A DNA stretch of 64,000 nucleotides from Pictodentalium vernedei (GCA_031216915.1 CM062297.1:538058971-538122970), one strand, 5' to 3'. Positions 44,041 through 56,454 are shown, counted from the stretch's first letter. Notes: generated by a model not told the origin, from the sequence alone. Numbers and translations are program-made.

Positions 44041-44430
44041 CGCACCCCGACGCCCACAAAAGTGAGCATTTATAAACGCAGTGTTTTCGATTTAAAGCAA
44101 AAATGGGAACATTATTGGGTTTGTGTACCAAATGTGACCTACATGAAAACAAAATTGCTGAAAATTACGGAAACATTGCGGACTACTATACGCTTTTAAA
44201 AAAGTTTGTCAAAAAAGTTTGTCACTTCCATTTTTTTTTCTCCAATCTTAAAACTTATTCTTTTTTGTGATGGTTTTATTGTTTGTTTTTTATTCGTTGC
44301 AAGTTTTTTTTTGTTTGACCTGTATGATCCTTCCAAGAAGAGGGACATGGATAGTTTCATTGAATCTAAATTCCATCTCTTCAAAAATGCTGTCATTCGA
44401 TTTTAATACATGGGCAAAGCTAATCTTTGT
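44041..44430. other. 3' flank, no gene seen
   Basis: AT-rich sequence with tttgtcaaaaaagtttgtca. A 66-codon open frame (44206-44406) has a hydrophobic stretch but no supporting signal. Confidence 0.45.
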
Positions 44431-44434
44431 CCTT

Positions 44435-44761
44435 CTAAAGTTCTGAACGTATTTCGGATCTTAAAATTTCGTACAAACGAAATGCTTCTTCTGTGGAACG
44501 TGGCGGTTGGATGTCATGTTCTGACATAATTATACAGCATAAATCAAATACGTCTTTATCACAACTGTATGGCGCGTGAGAAACACACTCTTCTGATGCA
44601 ACTTCAATGTGTTGGTCGCTCACAGTGCATTCATATTCTTCTGACCCAAACTGTCGAGGAAGCCGGTACAAAGTAATTGGTCTATCACATGGGCATGCAC
44701 GGTTGCGGTAGGAACGGATCCGATGACTGTTCCAGATCTGAACAACACTATCCAATTCTTC
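44435..44761 (-). CDS. Terminal exon of an integrase-like protein
   Basis: On the minus strand an acceptor cctatcttttgcag ends at 44762 and opens an exon encoding EELDSVVQIWNSHRIRSYRN, then CDRPITLYRLP, then EECVSHAPYSCDKDVFDLCC, stopping at 44435-44437. I recognise this as the C-terminal region of a multicopy animal family with an integrase-type catalytic core; that rests on memory of the motif WNSHRIRP..N..C..GRP..LY.LP. The catalytic part itself is not seen in the window. The upstream frame contains a stop right before the acceptor, which supports splicing over a longer open frame. It could be a live gene or a relic. Confidence 0.55.
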   Translation of the reverse strand, partial: EELDSVVQIWNSHRIRSYRNRACPCDRPITLYRLPRQFGSEEYECTVSDQHIEVASEECVSHAPYSCDKDVFDLCCIIMSEHDIQPPRSTEEAFRLYEILRSEIRSEL

Positions 44762-44779
44762 CTGCAAAAGATAGGTTTA

Positions 44780-45226
44780 TCTATATGAATAAAGGTGAAA
44801 ATATGTCTGTCTGTACGTGTGTTCGCTATATACTTCTAAACCATTTGGTCAATCTTAATGAAATTTGGTATGGAAGATCCCCTACCTATGAGGAGTATCC
44901 TTGGGGAGTTTAAATTTACTGCGGTTAATATCTAGATATATCCGAGCATGACGGCTGTAACCATTGGGGCAATCTTAATGAAAATTGATATGGAAGATTC
45001 CCTACCTATGGGAGCGCCCTACGGGGGATACAAGATATATCTTGCAAAATATATATGACCCCCTACTACTCCTAAACCATTGCCCCAATTTTAATTAAAC
45101 CTGGTATGGAAGATCCCCCGTCTATGGGGAGTATCCTAAGGATGTTAAAATTTTCCGGGCTTAAATGTACAGATAAATATGTATGACCCTTAAATATTCC
45201 GTCCGAAGGACGGGTACTGCGGCTAG
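44780..45226 (+). mobile_element. Non-autonomous Helitron with internal tandem repeats
   Basis: The 5' end is TCTATATGAATAAAGG preceded by A (44779). The 3' end has the hairpin CCGTCC-gaa-GGACGG (45199-45213), nine nt, then CTAG (45223-45226) followed by T. These are the diagnostic Helitron features: TC start, 3' hairpin, CTRR end and A/T host site. Inside are three diverged ~120-bp repeats (aaaccatttggtcaatctta, tggtatggaagatcccc). No Rep/helicase gene is present. Confidence 0.85.
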
Positions 45227-46059
45227 TTTGAAATAATCAGCTTATACCACCACGCAGTCCACTGGCGTTCCCCAAGAGGACTGCTGACGGGTTGCGCAAT
45301 CTGAACAAATAATGTGTTATACGACACGTGATTCAGATCATGTGACTTTACGACATGCGATTTGGTAAAACATAAACTTTTCTCATGACTACGGAAGCCC
45401 CGCAGGGACATTTTTTGTTACCACTTGTTACTTATTTGTTATTACTATTTATTATTACTTATTTATTGTGCCTTATTTGTTATTACTTAATTGTTATTAC
45501 TTATTTGTTATGCCTTATTTGTTATTACTTAATTGTTATTTGTTGTGGGTTATTGTGTTATTCGACCATTTTAAACAACGTCAGGCAACAGGACGGACTT
45601 TCTTCTGCTTCCGTACAAACCTCTTATAGATTAATTAATTTTACATAATGCCATTTTATTTTGAACTTTGGCTTACAAGGACCAAAAAACCTGAATTTCG
45701 TCCTGAAAGGTTTATTGTTTTTAACTCAACTTGACGATGTCGAGCTAAGCTATTGCCATCACTAGGCGTACGTCGTACGTATGTGACTATGTGAGTACGT
45801 ACGTCCATAGTTCCTTTGACGCACCCTACAGACCGCATTTCTGATTCGATACTAATGCCATTTTATATGCAGGTTTGGGTTGACTCCTAGATGAGAACGT
45901 CCCCTTCTGGGATTCGCCACCAAGAAGTATGGCTGTCAGCTGCTATCTTGGATTTGAGGTAGAAATTGATCGGCACACTTTAGAGACCGCATTTCTAATC
46001 CGATCGTCATGAAATTTTACCCACTTTGCCTGATCCCATGTCGGATCTCATCTGTCATA

Positions 46060-48310
46060 AGTCACGTGACCCAGTGACGCCATGTTGGTTGTCATGGCAG
46101 AGCGCGTGAGCGGTCATGTTGTGACTGACCCAGTGGCGCCATGTTGGTTGTCATGACAGAGCGCGTGAGCGGCCATGTTGTGACGTCATCACCATGGTGA
46201 TGGGCTGTGTTAGTGCGTATGCGCAGTGGGTGTTGTTATAGTGACACGTGTTCCCGTCGTCCCTTTTTAATACTGGAGGCAACCATCTTGGCTTCGATGG
46301 TGACACGTGGTTGCTATAGGACCCAATGTCCAACAATAGGACGGGGATTGTCTGGGGATATGTTCGATTGAATGGGGTATAACGAATTACCTAAATGAGC
46401 CCGACGATGACCGAAAATCACAGAGAACAACATTTTTTTACCGAAAAGAACATGTCCAGACTAGCACGTAGTGCTATAAGGCACCCACATGGTGTGTTGG
46501 ATATTGAACTGGAGTATTATACTGGCTCAGATTCTTTCGGTTTCTAGTTAGAATTATCCACCTGAGTACGACAATGATTTATCTGGCTCGGATTCTATAG
46601 AGAATCCTCATTTTCGTCTAATTCAATAACCTCTTCCCAACATTCCCTGGTCTGTTATTTCCGTGTAATGACTTCTATCTGCTCCAGTATACCAATTACT
46701 GACCATCACTGGCTGTTCCAAACTATGCATGGCCTTTATCTTAGTACATTCAGTCCTTCTTTGGTCTGTTCTCTCCGTGACATGACTGCTATCTAACCTA
46801 GTCTGCGTATGTCTGGCTATTCCTGGCTTCCCCAAGCTACAAATGCCTCTGTACCTTAGTAGATTCAATGTTTCCTTGGCCTAATCAACCAGTATTATGA
46901 CTTCAGTCTACTCTAGTCTACCTATATCAGACTATCTCTGGCTTCTCTCAAGATATGTATGACTCTGTACCGACCTAAGTTGTTTGTATCAATGTAGGGC
47001 TGCTGTTAGCCCGTATTACTACTAATCCACCAATTACCTGATATGGCCGCGTGGCTGGAATGAGTAATACTTAATGTTATGTTATGTTATGTTGTGTCGT
47101 GGGGTTTGCTTGATTGTCTGGTGTTGCTGTATAGGACGCACTGTATGTACCCCTGTTGGTCTACGGTTATCCCTTGGCACTGCTACATCATCTTATGCCA
47201 GATGGGCAGTGTGATTGGAATAGATATGGGCAGCTTATGCGGGTCTACTATTAGTCCTCGGTACGGCTAATCCACTTCATGTCTTATGCCATCGTGTGGT
47301 AGGCAAAGGCGGTACATAATATCACGTACTAACCATTCCAACCACACAGCCGCATCTGGCAGTTGGTGGATTATCAGTAATGGGGGCTAACAACAGACCA
47401 ACATAGGTAAAAACAACCCGGGTCAATTGTATAGGTCGGTACAGAGCAATACATATCTTCGGAGAAGTCACAGGTAGCCAGATGTAGGTAGACTGGAGTA
47501 GATTGCAGTCATAACACTGTTAGAAGAGGCCAAGGGATGATTGAATCTACTAATGTACAGGGGTATATGTAGGTTGGGAGAAGTCAGGAATAGCCAGATA
47601 TATGCAGACTAGAGTAGATAGCAATCATATCACGGGTAGAACAGGCCAAAGAAGGATTCAATCTACTAAGATAAGGACCATACATGGTTTGGAGCAGCCA
47701 GGAATAGTCAGTAATTGATATACTAGAGCAGATACAAGTTATTGCACAGGTAGAACAGGCCCGGGATTAATGGGAATAAGTTATAGAATAGGCAGTAGAT
47801 GGTCTAAGTAGTCGGAAACGAGGATTATGTTTAGAATCCGGGCCAGATAATTCATTGTCTAGATCATTTTGGTTAATTCTAGGTAGAAGCCGAAAGAATC
47901 TGAGGCAGTATAATACTCTCATTCAATCGACCACACCTTGTGGGTGTCTTATAGCACTACGTGCTAGTCCGGACAAGTTCGTTTCGGTAAAAAAAGTTAT
48001 TTCTCAAATTCTGGCGATTTCCGGTCACTGTCGGGCTCCTTTGAGTAATTCTTTATATTCCTATTCAATCGAAAATACACCAGAACATAGCCCCGTCCTT
48101 TAGTATGACATTGGGCCCAATGGTAACCACGTGTCACCATGAAAACAAGATGGCGGCCTCCAGTATTCAAAATGGACTACGGAAACACGCGTCACCCTAA
48201 CAACAGGCGCTGCGCATGTGCACTAACACCACCCACCAAGCATTGCTGCTCACGCTCGCTACCTGACAACCCAACATGACGTCACTTGGTCTATGACGTT
48301 AGATTAGATC
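46060..48310. repeat. 2.3-kb internal palindrome
   Basis: Arms of ~1 kb (46060-~47075 and ~47320-48310). Ordered pairs include tgacacgtggttgctatagg with accacgtgtcacca, ctagcacgtagtgctataag with cttatagcactacgtgctag, and gttagcccgtatta with gggggctaac. Within each arm, ~130-bp words repeat (ggtctgttctctccgtgac, tctggctattcctggctt), so the palindrome is also a tandem array. Arm identity is moderate, suggesting age. Confidence 0.82.
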
Positions 48311-48469
48311 GGGCAATTTGAGGAAGGTCCCGTACATGACATACTACTTACGCAGGTTCGGGTTGAACCACAGACGAGAAGGTTGACCCCTAGATGAGAA
48401 AGATTTTTTGACTGCACAAACCTCTGTATGTCGGCTGCAATCTGCTCCTCCTCCACCCGAGTCTGAAGG

Positions 48470-50030
48470 GGTAATGTATAGCCGTTTTACGGACTAGTGT
48501 CCTTCTAGCCCTTTGTCGGGGAGGTAATTCCCCACTGTCTGGGAAATGCTATAGCGCCACCTTTGCAAGCCACTAGTCCATAAGCAGGGAGGGTGATCGA
48601 ACCAACTTCTGTTTTTGTCCCTCTAGTGATGTGTTAGGCCTCCAAAAAATGTACCTGTACTCAAGACCCCCCCCCCCCACCCCCCCCCCCCCCCCCACCC
48701 CTCTCCCATTGCAAGTTCCTTTTTGCAATGCTATCATGTTTTCCATCCTGACTCCATGTTTGGGGCAGAACATAGTCTCTGTAACACTGCTATATATTGT
48801 CCCTCCTTCACCCTGGGACATGAACCCCGAGGTTGGTGGGTGGGTCAGTTGGGGTGGGGGGCAGTATATAGCCGTCTTACAGACTAGTATATATTGTATA
48901 TCTATCCCTTTGTTGGGGAGGTCATACCCCCACCGTCTGGCAAATAATAGCACCACCACCACCACCACCTCAATCCACCCATAGCAGAGAGGATAGTCGA
49001 ACCACTGGTTTCTTTCCCACTTCTGTTTTGTTTTTCTAGTCATTTTTGGACTCCAAGAATGTACCTGCATTCAGGGTCTCCCACCCAGCCCACCCACCTC
49101 TAATTATCCTTCGCAATGCTGGTCTGCAAGTTTGGGGCATAACAGAGTCTCAATAAGGTGGCTTTTTCCTGCCCCTCCTCCACCCTGAGACATACACCTC
49201 GGGGTGTGGAGGAGCAGTATACAGCCGTCTTACGGACTAGTGTATATCTAGACGATGGTTGGCGAGATCATTGCCGGCTGTCTCAGAAATACCATCTCCA
49301 CGATTGCAAACCACCCATAGCAGAGATGGGGATCGGGCCCTAGGTGTCCTTCCCACTTCTGTTTTTGTCCTTCCAGTCATTTGTTTGGTCTCCCAGAATG
49401 TACCTGTATCACATACTGCGATCGTCATTTCATGTCTGGGACACAACATAGTCTTTGAAGGATGACTATATACTACCCCTCCTCTACCCCGGGGCTGGGA
49501 GGGGACAGTATATAGCCGTCCTACAGACTAGTATATACCTACTACCTAGCCCCTTGTCAGGGAGGTCATCGCCCAATATCTGGAAAATGCTAGTGCAACC
49601 CCTGCAGCCACACCCATAGCAGGGAGGGTGATTGGGCCATTGGTGTTCTCCCCACTTCTGTTTTTGCCCATCCAGTTATTTGTTTACTCTCCCAGAATGT
49701 ACACCTGCCACATACTGCAATAGTCATTTTATGTCTGGGACACAACATAGTCTTTGAAAGATGGCTATATACTGACCCCCCCCCCCCTGAACCCCGGACA
49801 GGGAGAGGGACAGTATATGACCGTCTTACAGTCTATAGTGTATACCAACTACCTATCCCCTTGCCAGGGAGGCCAATACTCATTGTCTGGGCAATGCTAG
49901 TGCCACCACTGCAACCCACCTCTAGCAGGGAGAGTGATCAGGTCCTTGGTTCCCTCCCCACTTCTGCTTTTGCTCCTCCAGTCATTTGTTTGGCCTCCCA
50001 GAATGTGCCTGTACAGTGTACATGTCATGT
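48470..50030. repeat. Tandem array of ~290-390-bp units
   Basis: Five units begin near 48482, 48871, 49224, 49515 and 49819 with a (gccgt.ttac.ga)ctag motif. Each continues with ttg(t/c).ggg(a)ggtcat, catagcag(g)gag, cacttctg(c/t)ttttg and agaatgtacctgta. A C-run tract at 48669-48696 sits in the first unit. Confidence 0.85.
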
Positions 50031-50502
50031 ATCACATATTCGTTAAGCTGAGCTAAAACAATACACCTTTCAGGAAGAATTTCAGGTTTTATTGGTCTTT
50101 GAAAGCCAAAGTTCAAAATAAAATGGCACTATGTGTATTTAATTAATTTATAAGAGGTTTGTACGGAGGCAGATGAACGTCCGTCCTCTTGTCTGTCGTT
50201 GTTTAAAATGACCGAACAGAACAATAACTCACAACAGGTAACAACTAAGTAATAACAAATAAGGAATAACAAATAAATAATAACAAATAAAATAAGATGT
50301 GGTAACCAACAATGTCCCTCCAGGGCTTCCGTACATGACTTCTCGAACAGAATAATAGTGATGGAAATCAGTTTACCCTGAATTTCCGAAGCCTGATATT
50401 CCACAAATATGAATGAATATACACAAAATATACATCAAAATGAAGGTTATCATGCATAGAACACGAAAAATATGTGCGTTCACCTCACAGTGTTGATAGC
50501 AA

Positions 50503-52082
50503 AAAAGCGTACGACCGAGTGTGGAGTGAAGGTATGTGGCGAAAGCTCGAGGGCATCGGACTGGGGGGTGACTTTGTGGGAATCATGAAAGCACTGTATA
50601 CAGATGTGCAAAGCCAACTCAATCTAGGGAATATCACTACAAAACGAGTCCCTATGGATATAGGCCTCAAGCAGGGGTGTATCTTCTCACTGATTTTGTT
50701 TGCATTGTATGTTAAAGATTTAGGGGACGAACTAATTCAGAGTGCGGAGGGGGTAAATGTTGGAGACATAAAGATACCAGGCTTATTCTTTGCGGACGAA
50801 ATGGTGTTAATGTCCAGAACTGAACAGGGGCTAGAGAAACTGCTGGAAATTGTTGGTAGACATGGGAACACTTGGCGGCTCGAACTAAATGAAAATAAAA
50901 GCAAGGTAATACCCGTTGGACGCAAGGTAGACATGACAAAGAGATGGAGAGTGGGGGAGTTCTCAATCCCCGAAGGGGAAAGCAAACAAATCACTGTAGG
51001 AGAAACGGGAGAGTATGAGTATCTAGGGGTAAGCATAAATATAACGGGAAGAGGGGTGTACAGAAATTACACAGCCAAACTGATTCTGAAGGGGAAAAGA
51101 ATTCTGAACCAACTAAAACTTTTAGGGAAAAATAGTTTCAATAAGGTCTTTGTGGGGAAAACACTGTGGGAGAGGGTGGGTTTACCGAGTATAACGTATG
51201 GCACGGACGTGATTCCATTAAACCAAACCGTTATTAAGAAGTTGGAAAGTACTCAGAATGATGCCGGCAGATGGATAACAGGGTCGAGTAATGCTGCAGC
51301 TTTGGAAGCAGTAAGGGGGGAGCTTGGGTGGATGAAAATCAAGGACAGGGTAGATTTGGGAAAACTGTGTTACTTTAACTACTTGAGAAACCTGCCTGAC
51401 AACCGGTGGTGCAAATTGATGCTCGATACCATTTTGAATTCTAATATAGAAACGGGGTGGTCAAAACATGTGAGGGAACTAATGGACAATTACTCTATAG
51501 AGGTCACAAACATAGAAGTAGGAATGAAAGAAGGCAAAAGGTTTGTCAAAGAGAGAGTCATGGAAGATTGCAATCGAAACTGGCGAGCAGGGGTTAGCGT
51601 GAAAAGATCACTGCAGGGGTTACAATATAAAGAAAAGCCAGCTTTTGAGAAGTACCTAGATGGCACCTTTGGAGGGTCACTGCTGTTCAAACTGAGATCA
51701 AGATCACTGGAGCTTCGGGGAAAAATTGGGAGAGATGGGAAAAAGGGATGCCAAATGTGCCACTCTGGAGTAGTGGAGACTCTGGAACATTTTCTCTTGG
51801 AATGCCCACAGTATATACCTCATAGAATAAAATTTACTGGAAGAATAATGCAGAAGTGGGGTGAAGAAACAAAGGATAGATGGCTGAAGGGGGACACGAG
51901 GGAGAGGGTAGGAATGCTTATTGAAGAAATAGAAAAAGAGGAAGTGAGGGACACTATTAAGCAGTTTATATCTGAATGCTGGGAGGAGAGGAGGGGAAGA
52001 GGGGGTGGGGTGCAGGGGGAATGATGGCCTTCTCTTATGAGGACCGCGACAAATCAGCGGCTGGCCAAAGAGTTATTATTAT
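50503..52082 (+). pseudogene. 5'-truncated non-LTR retrotransposon, mostly open frame
   Basis: The LINE starts abruptly at the RT motif KKAYDRVWSE and stays open to a stop at 52022-52024, ~506 codons. Motifs in order: GLKQGCIFSLILFALYVKDL, catalytic FFADEMVL where family members normally have FADD, EYEYLGV, and a C-terminal zinc-knuckle-like C-x2-C..H..C (CQMCHSG..LEHFLLEC). A short 3' UTR ends in (ATT)n. TAGCAA flanks both sides (50497-50502 and 52083-52088), a 6-bp target duplication inside the foldback's left arm. The second catalytic Asp is replaced by Glu and the N terminus is missing, so it is not autonomous. Further copies of its 3' end are at 6.2 and 39.5-40.6 kb. Confidence 0.88.
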
Positions 52083-52830
52083 TAGCAAGCATCAGTGTTT
52101 CCTCGAAGTCTGAAACCGTGTTTGTACGAGAACTGACAATCAAATAGTATTTCATGAGATCAACTCAGACATCCAACTTATCCAAGCACAAAGCTGGGAA
52201 TTCAAAACTTTTCACAACAGTGGCGTAGTCAACATTTCGATCCAAAACCAATTTTGCGGTACATTTGCAGTGAAAAACTTTTTTTTGTATTTTTTTTGCT
52301 TGTTAAACTGTCGGGAAATTTTCGGTCTGTCAAAACTGCTTCACAATGCCGCGAAAGGACAACGTTTGCGGAAATGCCCAAACTGTCTGCTTTTTTTCTT
52401 GAAAAAGTTGTTCATGTCAGATGAAAATGTCACGTGATACATCGAAATTTAATTGCAAAGTTACTGCGTAATTCTTCAAAATTCAAACAGGTGTCATGAT
52501 ATACAGTAAATAATGTGGTAACTGTACAGTCTCCATGTCATGACAGTGCGCAGTGTGAAGACGATTAGTCTCATTATTTCGTTTTAGACGGCATTGTATA
52601 TCAGTGGGTTATTTTTTGGCCTCGTTGACCTTGACCCAAAATTAAACATTATGGAAAATGCGGAACGGTTTGGCATTTTCCTCCACGCTGCTCTGTTGCT
52701 GCGTTTTGAAGTATTTTGATTTCCTAGCTTTGTTCTTGGATATGTAAAGCATATTTGGCCACGAGTTGTTCTCATGGAATATTATTTGATTGTTAGTTCT
52801 CGTGCGAATATTCCAGGAACCACTGATGCT

Positions 52831-53058
52831 CAGGCAGGTAACTAGGGTCTGTTTTTTTGTTGTTGTTGTTGTTGTTTTGTTTGTTTTTTTTTTTTTTTGT
52901 TTGTTGTTTTTTTTTTTGGGGGGGGGCACCTCGTTATCAATTCCCTTTATTAACTGAAGTAACCGTATATATTCGACAGAATAACTTTTTGGGGGGTGGG
53001 TGGGAGTGGGCAAGTGCCCATCTGGCCCGCCCCTCCCTCACACCTGGGTACGTCCTTG
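52831..53058. mobile_element. 228-bp hAT-like MITE
   Basis: The ends CAGGCAGGTAACTAGGGT and ..CACCTGGGTACGTCCTTG are imperfect inverted repeats. CTGATGCT flanks it exactly (52823-52830 and 53059-53066). The inside is (TTG)n, poly-T and a G run. It interrupts the right arm of foldback copy 2. Confidence 0.82.
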
Positions 53059-53334
53059 CTGATGCTGGCTATCAATACTGTGAGGTGAACAAATACAATT
53101 TTTCGTTCTATGCCTCATAACCTTTATTTTGATGTATAATTTGTGTATATTTCATTCCTATTTATGAAATATCAGACTTCGGAATTTCATAGTAAACTGA
53201 TTTCCATTACCTTTTATAGCACTTTAAACATTGCATCTACTTCTTTCTGTAGCAAGTTTTCCTGTAGTCCAATAGACGAAACCAATACGACAAACGGTTT
53301 CTGTCCCTCACAGAAATACCATGCGAGAGCAGTA

Positions 53335-53585
53335 TTTATTCATTTTTATTGGTGTTTAATGTCACTTTCCCCCAACTATGGCTCATTGTGACCCAACATA
53401 GGTATCAAGTCAACTTTATCCAATCATTTATACCTATGCTGTCCACTGTAGGGGACTTTAAACCCAGGCGTTGGTGACAGGGTCCTATTCTACATGTGAA
53501 GCCGAACATCTTTACAGCAGTAGACAAGCACTGCTCCATCCCCGGGGTTCCCACGGGGTACGAGAGACGTAATGTGCCATGAATT
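53335..53585 (+). repeat. Dispersed repeat, second copy of the 6.65-kb family
   Basis: tttttattggtgtttaatgt, ctcattgtgacccaaca, ggactttaaacccaggcg, ttggtgacagggtccta and cccggggttcccacgggg run in the same order as in 6650-6990. Confidence 0.78.
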
Positions 53586-53642
53586 CAAGTCGATGTAACA
53601 GACAAGGCACCCCAAAACGCCGATTCCTGAACATGTTATTCC

Positions 53643-53730
53643 TGTAAGGATGTATGAAATATTTGTAGTGTAGAATGTGTGTATTGAAGGTTGAATAAAC
53701 ACTACAAATATTTCATGCATGCTTACATGA
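53643..53730. repeat. Palindrome
   Basis: The arms tgtaaggatgtatgaaatat and atatttcatgcatgcttaca, each extended by ttgtagtgt / acactacaa, are separated by ~27 nt. Confidence 0.75.
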
Positions 53731-53739
53731 AAACAATCC

Positions 53740-55040
53740 CGAACCTTGGCTCTCACGAAATAATTAGGTAGTACATAGCCCAACAAGTGACCGCCGATGA
53801 AAATGGGATATTCTCCCGTCAGAATGAAAAAATCCCATACATGTATGTCTTGAACTGCCCTAGGTATAGTTCTTTTCTTTCATCTGGGTGGTAAGACAGC
53901 CTTGACAGTCAAACTCGACATTTTTGGCCGACGCTCAAAAATATAGTACTACATAGCTCATCGCTTGTTTACAGCCAGGACTGTCATATATCGGTTAGAA
54001 TGGAACGAATCGCATTCGCAAATGTCAAGACTACTATGACCGGCGGGAACCTACCCGCACAGTGGGGTGCTTGGCAAGCTCGGGATCAGACCAACTCTTT
54101 CCGGTTAAGAAATATTGCTCATGGAACACCGTGTAATGTTCGGAGAGAAATGTCTATTAGTGGGAGAAAGCTGATCTGCAGGGGGTTATGGGGTACATTA
54201 ACGTTGACGGCATGACTGGGGTCCCACTATGACGGTACTCCTGATTGGAACGTATCACCTTCAGCTGATATAGACTTTAGATCTCACTTACAGGCCATTG
54301 TGAGGGTCACTCAGGGCTTATACACTAACGATAAGACGGATCAACGATTATGGTTTATATATATATTTACAACTCAATATTTCTATAAATTACTCCAATA
54401 TAACAATACCCCTCAAATCATATGACTAGTCATACCCCGTAAATAATATAAATATACATTAATAGCTATGGTAAGTTTAAATTTCCCAAATTCGTATTCG
54501 TGAGAAGATATCGGGGCCGGAATTAAATAGGGTCCGTTTATGAATATCCGCGGGTTATTGTTTCATTTAATTTTTAAATATCCGCGTCTTAATATACTTA
54601 TGTAACGCGACTTCAGTAAAATTTAATATTACGAACTTCGACTGATATATAATACCTATATGACGCTGCTCGGTGAAAAGTGTCGTTAAATCTCAATAAT
54701 AAGCAATTATAATATTCTCTCATAAAACATATTCCAAATCATAAAATACTTAACTTAAATCTGTCGGTCTTCTACTCATGCGGTTCCTATAACCGTATAC
54801 ATGCTGCCCAGAATAGCAAGCCCACCGGAATACACAACTGTGAAACAGAACTTTCTGTGTGGCCTATCCTCCCATGGTTCTCCGTCTGTCTTAAAATTAG
54901 CTATTTGCATATTTATAGGAACGCGAATAATTTATTTCTATTATTACCGAAAGATTAATATTAGCTTGTTATTCACTCGACGCACAGGGTGTTGATTAGA
55001 ATTACTTCGACTTGTTGAAACGTATTATCTGCACACGCGT
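53740..55040. other. No gene seen
   Basis: AT-rich. The 71-codon open frame at 54000-54215 and the 64-codon frame at 54801 show no motif, and I could not support splice sites. Confidence 0.5.
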
Positions 55041-56454
55041 TAATTAGGTTATGAACCACTAAAAAAATCCCATTGAACACAGTGCTAACCTTTGACTCTC
55101 TGTACAACTCACCAAGTTGTTTTGCAAAAAAATAAATATAGATCCACAAAGTACATCATCTCTTGAAAAAAAAAAACTGGAAAAAAATATATGTTGCCAC
55201 ACTGAATTTCAATTTAAAATTCGAATTTTCACTACTACCCTATGGTCCTGCACTGAATGGCCTTGACACTTTTTTTTTCATGCCTCATATCATGTTTTTG
55301 AGAGATTCTCACACATTCCGGCAAAAAATTGCAAACAAACTTTTTAAACCTTCCTAAAGAGGACAAAATTTTTTTTTAATTAATGGTTTCAAATCCCACT
55401 GATATTGAACCAATCAGCCAGTCGGGCCTATTTAATCCTACTCACAACTTTGGGTGTTAAATTTTCCAAGTCACGTGTTCACCAATTTAGTGGTTCATAA
55501 CCTAAAGTGATCACAAAATTTCTCAAAATGTCTGTGTTTATTGGTTTAAATCAAAGGAAAATGAGTGTTTGAATGAATAAAATTTGTCGTTTCAAATGTA
55601 ATTGCTTTTACCTGAATTATTTGTGATTTCTTTAACCCACCCTGTTTTCTTGACCAAATGTATGAACAAGTGCCCTTGCAAATTGTTTTTTCATCATTTT
55701 AAATGATAACTTTGTGAATGTTGAATAAATTACATCCAAATGACCCTGGTTCCGTAAAAAAACCTCTTGACATTAGGTCAGTGGATAGCTTCGAAATCTG
55801 TGCATTTTCAAAACATGTAGCTTACTGAATATTTTAACCCCCTCAGTCACTCAGAATTTGGGGCAGTAGATAGGTTGATTTCAGCACATTAAAATCAAAT
55901 TCTAGTAGTGTGGGTTTCATTTTATTTGCTGATATTGAAGAAAGAGTCATTCTGATAATGTTCAGCAAATGTCCTTGTTACGAGCTGGTACAAGGGGAAT
56001 GTATGGGGTAGATGATCTACCCCACCCATCCAAGTTGGTATGAACACAAAAAAATGGTCATCTGCAAAACATGTGCTCGTTGTTAAATTTAATTGGCAGT
56101 CTGTGCACGTGAATATTTCATTTTGAATGTACTGGGACTTCAACCCTTCCCAGTGGTAATAAATTAGTTGAGTGTACACCCTATCCTTGTCAGGTGGAGA
56201 TAAGACTTGAGAAAAGAGGCTTAAATTTCTTGATCACATGCATCAGTCTTGGCATTTTAGAAGTTTTCTCAAATTATTCATTTTCAAATTTGAGCAAGCA
56301 AACTTGGCTTCTTTTGTGTGAAATACATAAATGTTGGAAAAACTAAAAAAGCTTACTGAAATTATTGGATTTGTTACCAAAGGGTCATTTTATGTGAATA
56401 GCCTCCGTGTTGAAAAGTAGTGCCAAAAAACTTTCTTCTCTCTGCTCTTAAACA

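Larger units (their letters stand above)
45391..50332. mobile_element. 4.9-kb inverted-repeat element containing a 2.3-kb palindrome
   Basis: The ends read ACGGAAGCCC..GGGCTTCCGT. The terminal repeats extend ~300-345 bp (45391-~45735 and ~50040-50332) and share tttgttattacttatttgtt tracts, cattttaaacaacg, cgtacaaacctcttata and gccattttattttgaacttt. Seven of eight flanking bases match as a target duplication, (T/A)CATGACT, at 45383-45390 and 50333-50340. Inside lie an inner palindrome (46.06-48.31 kb) and, on one side only, a tandem array (48.47-50.03 kb). No protein gene is visible. Confidence 0.78.
50341..53240. mobile_element. TTAA-type foldback, copy 2, interrupted twice
   Basis: The left arm (ggaaatcagtttaccctga, acatcaaaatgaaggtt, gttcacctcacagtgttga) and right arm (tcaatactgtgaggtgaac, cctttattttgatgtat, gtaaactgatttcc) are inverted. 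They match the 27.66-28.62-kb element, including agctttgttcttggatatgt and acaaagctgg. A LINE splits the left arm (50503-52082) and a hAT-like MITE splits the right (52831-53058). The outer TTAA sites are not recognisable here, because the left end abuts the 4.9-kb element. Confidence 0.75.

Noticed and set aside
41939..44152. Overlapping peptides with HVGRVF / TSDVHF repeats on both strands
   Set aside because: They arise because the satellite is palindromic and low in stops; there is no start context or conservation between units.
48573..49070. 165-codon minus-strand open frame
   Set aside because: Lies across the tandem array and its poly(C) tract; Gly/Val-rich low-complexity translation and no motif.
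54000..54215. 71-codon open frame starting MERIAFANVK
   Set aside because: Isolated, no domain, no splice signals that I could defend.
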